Source: Bolinopsis microptera
Taxonomy: Eukaryota > Ctenophora > Tentaculata > Lobata > Bolinopsidae
Length of the DNA: 64,000 bases
Assembly: GCF_026151205.1 (NCBI RefSeq)
Contig: NC_087081.1
Span: 17,463,058-17,527,057 of the forward strand
Reading direction: 5' to 3'
Shown here: one piece after another, positions 50,401 through 56,861 of the stretch
How positions within the stretch are numbered: the first letter of the stretch is position 1
Layout: the number at the start of each line of letters is the position of its first letter
Notes under the pieces: generated by a model
Database searches by the model: none
The model's input: only the letters and a program-made list of their open reading frames with translations
Told to the model about the DNA's origin: nothing
Program-made: the position numbers and the translations under genes

Positions 50401-50661
50401 AACAAGTCAGGTAAAGGACCCAGACACTCCCCCTCAAGTGAGGATCACAGTATAGCCAGGACGCGGAGTCTACGTGAGAAGGCTAGCCCCGACACCAGGA
50501 ACTGTAGAGTGAAATCCCCCAGATCCAGTGTCAGCATTGCAGACAGTAAGAGTACTGTAGATGCCTTGTCCAGGAATTGTTACGGCCCCACGGCCACGTC
50601 TAGGAGGTCTATGAAAAAGAGGGTTTCAAGAGATGCTGGTTTGGACAAAGTTGGCCGTTGA
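14337..50661 (+). CDS. PRC1: PRC1/Ase1/MAP65-family spindle-midzone protein, multi-exon gene
   Basis: PRC1-family proteins cross-link antiparallel microtubules at the anaphase midzone and are needed for cytokinesis. Exons I can join: 14337-14423, 27859-27904 (or from 27734), 37733-37830, 38178-38279, 39986-40127, 40334-40456, 46250-46560, 49891-50041, 50305-50661. All junctions from 27.9 kb onward are phase-consistent GT-AG. The first exon gives the N-terminal helix (LHELGLYIKHGILRLQETW). The middle exons give coiled coil. The exons at 40334-50041 give the spectrin-like microtubule-binding domain: LREEIVNFQKLCF, then WESFYRSNYDVFELIRKWKE, then the family hallmark NRGGSLLQSQK followed by IPKIE. 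The last exon is a Ser/Arg-rich tail with three SP sites (possible CDK sites). Unlike human PRC1, there is a roughly 50-residue acidic insert in the 46250 exon. One or more early exons are probably lost in the degraded 17.8-27.0 kb sequence. From 27734 onward the exons total 1455 nt, an exact multiple of three. Confidence 0.85.
14457..17790. repeat. 26/27-bp G-rich minisatellite in PRC1 intron, about 125 copies
   Basis: The unit is GTGGTGGGGTGGAGGGC followed by ATTATCTAAC, with a one-base-shorter GTGGGGGC variant. The + (sense) strand is strongly G-rich, with four G-runs per unit. A higher-order repeat of 268 bp (ten units) recurs at about 16534, 16802 and 17070. Long open frames exist in several phases only because the unit lacks stops when its length shifts. 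Confidence 0.97.
17937..17983 (+). CDS. PRC1: Possible second PRC1 exon, sequence unreliable
   Basis: A well-formed acceptor (TTTTTTTTCTCACAG) precedes 47 bases rich in coding-like triplets, then AAAG and GTGTTT as a possible donor. It lies between two arrays, as other exons of this gene do. The translation cannot be trusted in any frame because of base-call degradation. Confidence 0.25.
18340..20100. repeat. Degraded minisatellite, original unit about 35 bp
   Basis: Cleaner copies read GGGGAGCAAGGTGTGACATG then TTTTACATTTGGTCA. Copies vary only by homopolymer inflation and neighbour-copy errors. A shorter degraded block of CACAGCCTGTCACA-like repeats lies just before it (about 18100-18260). 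Confidence 0.8.
20101..21540. other. Degraded non-array stretch between two arrays
   Basis: It is not visibly tandem. Possible acceptors (TACTTTTTCAG near 20341) are present, so it may hide a PRC1 exon or a transposon fragment. Nothing can be called safely because errors affect most triplets. Confidence 0.35.
21541..26830. repeat. Degraded minisatellite, original unit about 52 bp, roughly 100 copies
   Basis: Readable fragments recur in fixed order: GTAAGTAAACTACCTGAAGG, TTGTCTTATTAGCAATAGCC, GGAGCTTTGTGA. Almost every copy is distorted by homopolymer expansion. Confidence 0.88.
26914..27027 (+). CDS. PRC1: Possible PRC1 exon in degraded sequence
   Basis: A long T tract ending TTTAG is followed by 114 non-repetitive bases and then GGGAG with GTAAAA as a possible donor. 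Context (array, exon, spacer) fits this gene, but the bases are degraded and no family motif is readable. Confidence 0.25.
27041..27465. other. Clean intronic spacer with one MITE end
   Basis: Sequence quality is normal from here. GATTACGTAATAATATGTGA plus ACGACCCC at about 27048-27075 matches the terminal repeat of the small MITE at 50068-50207, so it is probably the right end of a related copy whose left end is in degraded sequence. No coding frame seen. Confidence 0.5.
27466..27650. repeat. 45-bp repeat, four copies as two alternating variants
   Basis: Units contain AGCCACAACAGCTGCAGTAC or AGCCACAACAGCTACAGTAC, alternating, so the true period is 90 bp repeated twice. Confidence 0.93.
27734..27904 (+). 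CDS. PRC1: PRC1 internal exon, or alternative first exon
   Basis: The frame ends VPDFERKISLKRNRK and a GTATAT donor in phase 0, matching the next exon at 37733. A strong acceptor (CTCACTTTCTCTTCTAG) inside it would make the exon 27859-27904 (46 nt). Otherwise translation could start at ATG 27734 or 27752, giving a coding-like N-terminus (MALKCGCCPRFKKKR). The 46-nt version fits the PRC1 alignment; the longer version would be an alternative promoter or an unrelated open stretch. Confidence 0.5.
27905..28369. other. Intronic spacer
   Basis: Start of a 9.8-kb PRC1 intron. Nothing recognisable apart from a poly-C run near 28335-28350 leading into the next array. Confidence 0.5.
28370..31192. repeat. 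35-bp minisatellite, about 80 copies, PRC1 intron
   Basis: The unit is AAGGGGTGTAGGAAGAGGGC, then ACCCCGG or CCCCATGT/CCCCATCT variants, then CTATTATT. Rare variants repeat at a distance (AGGAGTTTAGG at about 28611 and 29241; AGGGTCCCC at about 29814 and 30618). This shows blocks of about 0.63 and 0.8 kb were duplicated as units. Confidence 0.97.
31193..32221. other. Intronic spacer, microsatellites
   Basis: CCATAGTAA repeats at about 31360-31460, an (AT)n run at about 31610-31632, and TATATACTA repeats at about 31855-31925. No exon recognised. Confidence 0.5.
32222..34065. repeat. C-rich minisatellite with variable poly-C, PRC1 intron
   Basis: The unit is CATATGTCACTACATAACCA, AGCTA and then 7 to over 20 C. 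About 50 copies. Poly-C lengths differ in nearly every copy, partly natural and possibly partly sequencing error. Confidence 0.97.
34066..34282. other. Intronic spacer
   Basis: Non-repetitive except for the start of the next array. No exon recognised. Confidence 0.4.
34283..36234. repeat. 35-bp minisatellite, about 56 copies, PRC1 intron
   Basis: The unit is TGATAGTACACATTGACAGT then ACACAGATTAGTTAC. Copies are very uniform, with scattered ACTAAT, ATTAATT and AGAGTAG variants. Confidence 0.97.
36235..36484. other. Intronic spacer with poly-C
   Basis: Poly-C at about 36358-36378. No exon recognised. Confidence 0.4.
36485..37651. repeat. 29-bp AT/AC-rich minisatellite with 486-bp higher-order repeat
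   Basis: The unit is ACAATATACAATATACACAT then TGACAGTAC, mixed with shorter ACACAGTAC forms. The same order of variants recurs 486 bp apart (for example 36778 and 37264). Confidence 0.95.
37733..37830 (+). CDS. PRC1: PRC1 exon (coiled coil)
   Basis: Acceptor GCTCCATTTCAG; the translation begins IKEFEDDMEKRTKRLHSQLE; donor GTTCTA is weak; phase 0 to 2. The charged heptad-like sequence matches the MRKQKKER-type coiled coil of PRC1. Confidence 0.8.
38178..38279 (+). CDS. PRC1: PRC1 exon (coiled coil)
   Basis: Acceptor ACTTCCCAG; reads HELIGEGLIAEDPDTLILSD onward; donor GTAACC; phase 2 to 2. A 30-bp array begins about 10 bp after the donor. Confidence 0.8.
38290..38592. repeat. 30-bp minisatellite, ten copies, right after a PRC1 donor
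   Basis: The unit is CTACAAGCAAATAGCTATTC then CATACTAGTA, almost perfect in all ten copies; the last two have ACTGGTA. Confidence 0.97.
38680..39985. repeat. Compound array repeating a 3' splice acceptor 12 times
   Basis: Runs of the 7-bp unit ACTGTGT alternate with a 30-bp block ATAAACTCCACCCTCCCCAG then GAGTRARGTG. The block occurs at about 38731, 38804, 38947, 39062, 39177, 39334, 39407, 39522, 39686, 39794, 39860 and 39968. The last is the real intron end and acceptor of the PRC1 exon at 39986. The other eleven are decoys carrying the same pyrimidine tract, AG and the first bases of the exon. Confidence 0.93.
39986..40127 (+). CDS. PRC1: PRC1 exon whose acceptor is the last copy of an array
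   Basis: Reads SEVNDNMSTSIDLKHHITRL onward and ends KPSSLQ, donor GTTTCA; phase 2 to 0. It aligns with the segment around LWDRLQIP in PRC1. Confidence 0.85.
40334..40456 (+). CDS. PRC1: PRC1 exon: start of microtubule-binding domain, source of 84-bp array
   Basis: Acceptor CCTGTCCCCCAG; reads ILKRELSRLEQLKQEKLEAY, then LREEIVNFQKLCFQTRCE; consensus donor GAG|GTAAGT; phase 0 to 0. The last 70 bases plus the first 14 of the intron are the repeat unit of the array that follows. Confidence 0.9.
40922..43913. mobile_element. 3-kb terminal-inverted-repeat element inserted in the 84-bp array
   Basis: It begins with a G run then TGTCATGTCCGTCTATGTCC and ends with the inverted counterpart (ACGGACGTGACA then a C run). 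TATATA flanks it on both sides (40916-40921 and 43914-43919), matching the single TATATA of the interrupted 84-bp unit, so a 6-bp target duplication is likely. Subterminal zones are packed with GGAC[A/T]TAGGCGGAC-type repeats in inverted orientation. A block of about 33 bases (TCCTTTTTGGATTCTATGAG core) occurs near both ends in direct orientation. No transposase is present; the superfamily is unresolved. Confidence 0.8.
41265..43590. repeat. GAGGA-type homopurine minisatellite inside the element
   Basis: About 2.3 kb of the + strand is nearly all purine: GAGGAGGAGGACTGAGGAGG, GAGGATGGCTGAGGAGGATG and GACCCAGGAGGAG blocks, with larger duplicated blocks. Serine/proline-only frames on the minus strand are by-products of the composition. 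Confidence 0.95.
46250..46560 (+). CDS. PRC1: PRC1 exon: acidic insert and microtubule-binding helix
   Basis: Acceptor CTCCCCTCCCCAAG; starts VSSSSDTALDRDSEL, continues through a Ser/Asp/Glu-rich stretch, then ELETWESFYRSNYDVFELIR and KWKELND; donor GTTGGA; phase 0 to 2. The helix matches PRC1 (KNYYEVHKELFE...WEETW). The acidic stretch has no counterpart I know in human PRC1. Confidence 0.88.
46616..49872. repeat. C-rich minisatellite filling a 3.3-kb PRC1 intron
   Basis: Well over 100 copies of ACTGTGAATACT plus CCCTCCACCCCC or pure C runs of varying length. It occupies nearly the whole intron 46561-49890; the last copy becomes ACTGTGAATACTTCACACTC, followed directly by CAG, the acceptor. 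Three antisense frames of 1063-1138 codons are composition artefacts (no stop in the unit). Confidence 0.97.
49891..50041 (+). CDS. PRC1: PRC1 exon with NRGG hallmark
   Basis: Reads FAELETPSPDKYNNRGGSLL then QSQKEAAKISKEIPKIE; donor GTTAGT; phase 2 to 0. NRGG-LL-x3-K followed by K-x-PK-x-E is the most conserved stretch of the MAP65/Ase1/PRC1 family and contributes to microtubule binding. Confidence 0.93.
50068..50207. mobile_element. 140-bp MITE in the last PRC1 intron
   Basis: Imperfect terminal inverted repeats GGGGTCGTCACATATTACGT and GAGGTCGTTCACATATTACG (minus strand) are flanked by TTA at 50065-50067 and 50208-50210. A 3-bp TTA duplication and these ends suggest a PIF/Harbinger-related MITE (inference). 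Confidence 0.7.
50305..50661 (+). CDS. PRC1: PRC1 last exon, Ser/Arg-rich tail
   Basis: Acceptor ACCCTATTCCAG; begins EIRINGLSLEDYFVE, matching the VNGQKFMEYV segment of PRC1, then a basic disordered tail (RRSRNKSGKG, KSPRSSVS) ending KVGR and TGA. SP sites at PRHSPSS, EKASPDT and VKSPRSS are candidate mitotic kinase sites. Confidence 0.88.
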   Translation, partial: EIRINGLSLEDYFVENRATTSLSRINSLRRSRNKSGKGPRHSPSSEDHSIARTRSLREKASPDTRNCRVKSPRSSVSIADSKSTVDALSRNCYGPTATSRRSMKKRVSRDAGLDKVGR

Positions 50662-51140
50662 AGTGAATCCAGAAGCTGCTATTTTCAGATCTTAAGAAGC
50701 TAGAACGGTAACTGCTTCCATTATTTGCAATCAAGAGATAGAAAAGAAATAGCTATGTACAATATAGTACAGACAGTACTTATGTACCCATTTCAATGTC
50801 AACAGAATCACAGATCTGGTATAACAGAGGATAATGTCAGTTCAAAACGGTGGGCAGGATGTGAACTAGTAATATAGGGTTGATAAGGACGCGAACAAGA
50901 GGCGAGCAAGGGCTGTTGCTGGTTTTTGTTGTCTAAAATGAATTGTTGCGTACAGGCGATTTCAGTTGAGTTTTTAATGTACAGATTTGTTGTTCAGTGT
51001 GAAATAATTCTATTGTATGTAAAGATTGAGTGTACAAATTGAACAATATTTAAGCTATGCGTACTCAATAGGTTCAAAATACAAATATACAAAAACTATT
51101 AAATAACTTGAGTTAGGAAATAAATTATGACTGGAAAAAC
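50662..51140 (+). terminator. PRC1 3' UTR with AATAAA
   Basis: AT-rich non-coding sequence after the PRC1 stop. The hexamer AATAAA at about 51118-51123 is a plausible polyadenylation signal. The ATP synthase-like gene converges from the right, ending at 51314. Confidence 0.5.
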
Positions 51141-51313
51141 AAAGTTTAGCATTGAGGCCCAAAATTCACACAAAATAGTAATTGGAAAATGCAATCAAAC
51201 AAAAATGAGTGGTAAAAACTTCACTCCTCGAAAGGGTCCGTATAATAATTCTAACTCTTCTACAGGTGGTATCAGTCCCACATGGCTGTGTTTGTAACTA
51301 GTATTTCCAATAA

Positions 51314-51673
51314 TCAGTGGTGTTCCTTCCATGGTACTTGGTGCTTGTAGTTGAGGAGGAACCCAGTCCCCACCAACACGGCGCTAATGTGTAGGAAGGG
51401 CCGTATGGTGCTTTTGTTGGTTAAGTACTTCTGAAAAATTATTTATAATTTATTTAACGTCCTTTTTTGTCCGCTCGTAAGTTAACAATTTATCGTAATT
51501 TTACGCTATTTCTTATTTGAGAATTTCCCATATCTTCAAACCGAACATAAGATTGATACCTGGTTATAGAGGTTGGCCCATAGAGTTAACTGTCTTGTGA
51601 CTGGTTTGACCCCGAGGTTCTTCTCAGCCCACTTTCCCACATCCCTCAGAGGAACCTCTGATACGGGCTCCAT
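51314..51673 (-). CDS. ATP5MF: ATP synthase subunit f-like protein (76 aa, 2 exons)
   Basis: Exons 51560-51673 and 51314-51430 join in phase 0 (donor GTATCAAT, acceptor TTTTTCAG, intron 129 bp). Subunit f belongs to the membrane sector of mitochondrial F1Fo ATP synthase and has one transmembrane helix. Exon 1 gives a hydrophilic part (VGKWAEKNLGVKPVTRQLTL); exon 2 reads KYLTNKSTIRPF, a hydrophobic helix (LHISAVLVGTGFLLNY), then KHQVPWKEHH. Human subunit f has the same layout: YNKYINVKKG, one helix, SYKHLKHER. Length is slightly shorter than usual (88-94 aa). ATG 51671-51673 is the first in frame. Similarity is modest, so another small single-span mitochondrial protein is possible. Confidence 0.7.
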
Positions 51674-51783
51674 TACCTTATTTGGGCATAACGTGGTTAC
51701 ATTACCTTATTTGGACATAACGTGGTTACATTACCTTATTTGGGCATAACGTGGTTACATTGCCTTATTTGGGCATAACGTTA
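51671..51783 (-). repeat. 29-bp repeat, four copies, reiterating the start-codon region
   Basis: The unit on + is ATTACCTTATTTGGGCATAA then CGTGGTTAC. The first copy contains the complement of the start context AAGGTAATG of the ATP synthase-like gene, so three upstream copies carry AATGTAA (ATG-stop) and TTATGCCCAAATAAG (a three-codon frame) on the sense strand. Confidence 0.85.
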
Positions 51784-52351
51784 TTTCTAAATTGTGGTCA
51801 GTAGATTTACGCTAGAACGGTCCAATATAATAAGAAAATCAGCAAAACAGGAAGATTTTCAGTTTACATACTATTAATGTAATGTTAGCTACTAGCTACG
51901 TGGGGGGGGGGGTACAGTATGCAGTACACTACGTGATACTGATTAGTAATTAGCCCCCCCCCCCCCTCCCCCAACTCTTAGCAAGACAGTGAAACAAACA
52001 ATTAGAAACCAACAACTGATTTAACTTACACAGGTCAACTCTATTTCTGGGAATGTTCTATTCACAAATTTTAGAATCCTTATAAAATTCAAAATTAAAT
52101 CCAACCCTAAAAGATCGTTAACATTAAGAGAAAATCAGGAAAAAATAGTGAAAACTACCTTAGAAAACTTGAAGGAGGATAAGTAAATAAGTTACGTTCA
52201 AATACGCGGTACACAGAATTATAAATGGACTTGACCTGAATCCAACATATAAAGTTCGTCTAATTCAATGTATTGAATACGATGTATGATAAATTAATAT
52301 ATTAAAACAGTCTATAGTTGCATTGATATACACAGTAAACTGTAGTGGCAA
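51784..52351. other. Intergenic between U2AF1 3' end and ATP synthase-like gene
   Basis: A G run at about 51902-51911 and a C run at about 51955-51966 face each other and could form a hairpin. No AATAAA found for U2AF1 on the minus strand. No other gene seen. Confidence 0.5.
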
Positions 52352-55300
52352 CTAGTGCCTCCTCCGGTCCCTGTCTCTGTTCCTATCCTTGTCTCTGAAG
52401 CTATCCCTGATAATATTATGAAGTTAAGTTCAATGTGTTTATACGTATATCGTGTAGTCTGTCAATTTAAAAACAGCAGACTTCTTTCTCATTCATAGTG
52501 AACTGTAAAAAACAAGACAAGCTGGAGAATAGCTTGAGCGATGTAGTAACCACACACTCACCGACTGTCATGACCACCACGTGACCCCCACCCTCCGCCG
52601 CCTCCTCCACCTCCGCCGCCTCCTCCACGACCACCACCGCCTCCACCTCCACCTCCTCCGCCTCCTCCGCGGGGTCCTCCTCTACCGCCCTTGTTCCAAT
52701 CAGTGAAGTGCTGCACTGTTCTCACTCTGAATAGAAATTAATGTTAGTAGCAGGAATCTAGAAGTTTCCTCCACCAAATATGCACATGAATCTCTGTAGC
52801 CAACTGCAGCCTATACACTTTGTGTACCAGTAAAATGATTGGATCTGAGCTTAAAACTAGAGATGAGATACCAAGATTCAGGACTTACCCTAGAGTCTTC
52901 TGCATTTCTCTTGAAAGCGTCTTGATGTGCATGAAATTACAGAATCCACCTCTAGAACATTCCCTGCAATATGTTGTATATTACCCATCCAATATTCATA
53001 GATTTCCAAAAGCTTCGCTGTAACATTTGGCGGGAATTTGAATTTTGCAACTCCAACGGATACTTTTCACAAAATATGTAAATTTTCCAATCGGGTACTT
53101 ACGATAACTCGTGCTGTCTACAACTTGCTTCCCTGAAGAAATTTACTAAAGTTTTGACGTGAGACGATATCCCGGTAATAAGTTACAGCAGCCCAACTGA
53201 CGTGATAGGCAGATGATTTGGGAGGCAAACTAGTACTTCGCGCACTAGCGCGCGCTAAAAATGCGAACGGTACTCTGGGTTTGTGTGGATGTGAAAATGT
53301 GCGCGTTACGTAAAGAATGGTTTCCTTTGTCCCTATTTGGCGAATTTCTTCAGAGCTCAGAAATCCGAATGTCCTTATAAGCTGCAACTATAGAGTACAT
53401 ATAACATAGAATCCTTTATTAATCTAAGTCTATCATAAACTATATGATTACTTAACATTGACTTGACACTGCAGTGCCAAACTTAAAATACAAGATAATC
53501 TACTAACTAGGCTAGATTTTGAGCTACGAGTCTGAGGACAAATCCCTTTTTGTTTCATTTCATTTAATCTTCGCTTCATTTTCTATATAAAGTACCCATG
53601 AGTCATCTAAAAAAACTTGTATAAACGCTGCAATGCTGAACCATTGTCAGAAAAAGTGGACTGTGGAGAATGTTAGGACATGTTTTGCGGGGTCCTGTTT
53701 ATGGACCAGCGTTTTCCTCCCTCATTTTTGCAATTAATACGCTGAGCTTACCAGTTACACTCCCTAAAAGAATGTTATACCGATCAATGGGTATGTGGTA
53801 GTCTCTCTCAGAAGACAGGGGGGGAGGGGGACGCCCAACAGGGGGGGGGGTGGCGCCCAACAGGGGGGGGGGGGGACGCCCAACATGGGGGGGAGGCGCC
53901 CAACAGGGGGGAGGCGCCCAACAGGGGGGGAGGGGGCGCCCAACAGTGCAGGGGGGTGCCCAACAGGGAGGAGGGGCGCCCAACAGAACTTTTCCTCTTG
54001 AGGTGGGTCCTATATAAACTGTATCCTACACTGGAGGGACTCCATTAGACGCTACATTAGACGCTACAGGGGGGGGGGGCGCTATCTGTGATGACGCTGT
54101 GTTGAATTAAATTGAGGTATGTTTCGACTGAACGATTTTATACTTTTGCACCGTTCTAACTGCGAAAATGTAATACGTGTTTTCGAATATAATAGGCTAG
54201 GCGGGTTTATACTTTTGGAAGTTTGAGAATTCAGAATCTCCACCAGATAAAAATTACAAAGGATAAAATGAGACAATCACCTGAAATCAGTGACAGGGGA
54301 AAGTTCAGCATATATAGGGGATCCATTGTACCATCTGTTATTGAGAGCATCAACTGCTTTTTGAGTATCTTCTTCTCGCCGAAACTAAGGGTGTTTTAGC
54401 CTGTGATGAGTTATAATGATGTATACCATGATACCAGTATAAGATTATTTCTTGTATTTACAGTTTCTAAATATTAAGTAGATAATAACAGGGGGCCGGG
54501 CGGGCACACTGCACAGTCTATATTAGGCTACAAATTGAGTTTCTAGGTTTTACATGTTCAAAATGATCTGAGAAGCTTTTCCCCGTAGGATACAAGAACC
54601 AAATTTGAAAATTCCTGTCCGTCATACATCCGGAAAAAGGATTTACTGTGTGGTGCTCTACTACTGGTAAAACTCCAACCACTTGTTGCTTGTATTATCG
54701 ATAGTCAATGTGTCGTGGGAAGGCGTAGCTATATTTAATCAGAGAAGTCTCATTTTCGCCACTACTACTGCATATCATGGTTATTATTTATTAGTTACAT
54801 ATGTTTCTTAGGTAAAATTGAATACTGAAAGGATAATACTTTCAACACTTTCAATATAACAAATAATTTGAGATCATGAATACGATGTTGTCACATTGAA
54901 ACGTTGAATAATTCCTTTCCTGATAAGAGTATTTTCCTTGTCGCTTCAAACGTGATCAATAAAACTTGTACCTAAGAAACATAACAACTATGCGACTTAT
55001 AAATAATGTTCCGAATACCCCCCCCCCCTCCCCCCGAATATTACATTTCACATGTACTCTTACCTTGCAATACACATTACCAATCAAATGGTCGCCCAAA
55101 TTCTCACAAACGTTGAGTTCATCTATAGGCCCATACTGTGTGGTGAGATATGAAATGGTTTATAGCATCAGAGTTTAACCTAGAGGTTATGTAAACTTTA
55201 ATATTAGGTGCTGCCATATTACAGCACTTTAAATGATACTTCAGATTACTTTTTATTAACACCATTATTAATATGGAATACTAAGGACTAGACTCTAGCT

Positions 55301-56743
55301 AGCAGCTAGAGTGCTCTAGCTAGAGTACTCATTATTAAACTTATTATTAAACTCACCTTCTCTTCAAGTTCACAATAAATATCTGCGAAAAATTCGTCGA
55401 AATGTTTTTGAACCGCTTCTTCAGTAAATTGAACTCCTGAAAAATTAAAACATGAAGATAATAACATTTCCAATAAAGAAAAAATGAATGGAGTTATTTA
55501 ATAATTAGCTGTTACTACCTTAAAGTTTATATATACAAATTGAAACGACTGGTTGAGTCAGACAAATGTTTCAATCATGATACAAAACCATGATATCATC
55601 AGTGACAACTGAGGTAGGAACAATACTACTACTAGGGTTTAGATATATGAGTCATTAGTTTATAAAAGGAATTTCCGTTTATGGTGGCATTTTGTAAGGA
55701 TTTTGGGGGTCAGAGGACCGAAGTAAGATTTCTAATTTCTTAGACGTGCACAGATCGCAGCTGTTCTGGCCGGCTCTGTATCCGTGTCCACGTATAATTA
55801 TTGTCCATTCGATCTTCAATTCTAGCTCACGGTCTTTGAAGGACCAGATCTTCTCCGACAGTTTGGTTCTATTTCGGTACCGCTCCAGGCGAAATGATGA
55901 CGTGTGCCCGTTGTACCGTTCCTTGAATGTGCCCTCCGTCATTCCGATGTAGTGGTGTTTCTCATTTTCCGTACGGAGGGTCGCCATGTATACCACAGGT
56001 CATGCACGAGTCCATATAGCCGCTTGACTTCAAAGCATCCTCGTAGTAAGGCTTGGCGTCGTCGAACACCTCATTACAGGAGGATATGCTGTTGATTCGG
56101 TCAGCGATCATCTCCGGGATGTTACGGATGATGGACGGTGGGTGATTTGACTGGGGGTGTACATATTTCGTTACCTTCTCCGCTTTGCGGAATGGCCGGA
56201 AGGAGACGACGCCGTCAGCACACCCCCATAATAATATATAATATATATCAATATAACTACCTTGTTTTTGAAAGTGTACTGGGTTCTGGTACATGTGAAG
56301 CAGTAAGAGAGTCTGGCTGAAGGTTGGTTTATTGTGCTGTCTTGAACACCGCTCCCCGTGACAGCACGCTCCTATCTTGAAGTAGAACGGACAGTTTACC
56401 CTGCGATTTAGATCTCACAATTATCTAAAATAAATACGCAATTATCTAAAATAAATACTTAATTATCTAAAATAAATATTTAATGTGTGAAATGTGCTAG
56501 CAGGACATTTAGTTCAAAATCCATATCTGATCAATTAGTTATGAAACTGGCAGGTGCAGGATTACAAACAGCAGGGGTTACTGCAGGGGTTACTGCAGGG
56601 GTTACTGCAGCAGTAATACTGCTACTCCAGTAATCTGCCTAATCCTAATGTTGATCTCAGTCAAGAAAATGGCGATGACAATTTTAAAAGTTGTTATACC
56701 TATCTTTTTCAGTTCCAAATATTGAAGCTAAAAACTCAGCCAT
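52352..56743 (-). CDS. U2AF1: U2AF small subunit (U2AF35), 9 exons, 254 aa
   Basis: U2AF35 pairs with U2AF65 and reads the AG at the 3' splice site during early spliceosome assembly in the nucleus. Exons: 56700-56743, 56261-56400, 55357-55436, 55064-55135, 54281-54384, 53103-53132, 52889-52963, 52562-52726, 52352-52406; all GT-AG, all phases agree, 765 nt with stop. Order: [14 protein letters not shown]; zinc finger 1 (C18, C27, C33, H37); UHM domain ([46 protein letters not shown]); zinc finger 2 ([20 protein letters not shown]); Gly-rich stretch; short Arg/Asp tail RDRDRRRH. Human U2AF1 has 240 aa and a longer RS region. Residue 28 is Cys where human has Arg; Ser34 is kept. About ten residues before KHFDEFF are missing relative to human. 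An acceptor lies one base before ATG. Confidence 0.96.
53817..53990. repeat. G-rich minisatellite in a U2AF1 intron
   Basis: About nine copies of GGCGCCCAACA separated by G runs of varying length; it lies in the intron 53133-54280. Confidence 0.9.
55679..56240 (-). mobile_element. Penelope-like element 3' fragment with GIY-YIG nuclease, in U2AF1 intron
   Basis: Two overlapping minus-strand frames: an upstream part ([53 protein letters not shown]) typical of the region after the reverse transcriptase in Penelope-like elements, and a downstream part ([42 protein letters not shown]) that is a GIY-YIG endonuclease domain. A frameshift near 55990 separates them. The rest of the element is missing, so it is a dead fragment. 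Confidence 0.8.
56425..56660. repeat. Short intronic repeats in U2AF1 intron 1
   Basis: Three copies of AATTATCTAAAATAAATA at about 56428-56480 and three of GCAGGGGTTACT at about 56570-56607, in the first U2AF1 intron. Confidence 0.75.
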
Positions 56744-56861
56744 TCTGAATAATATGAAAATTAATGTAGGGAAAAGGGAGTGGCATGTTAAAATAATAGA
56801 TCCTAATTGATATTATAATTAATTAATTGATATCATAATTAATTGATTATGATTGATATTA

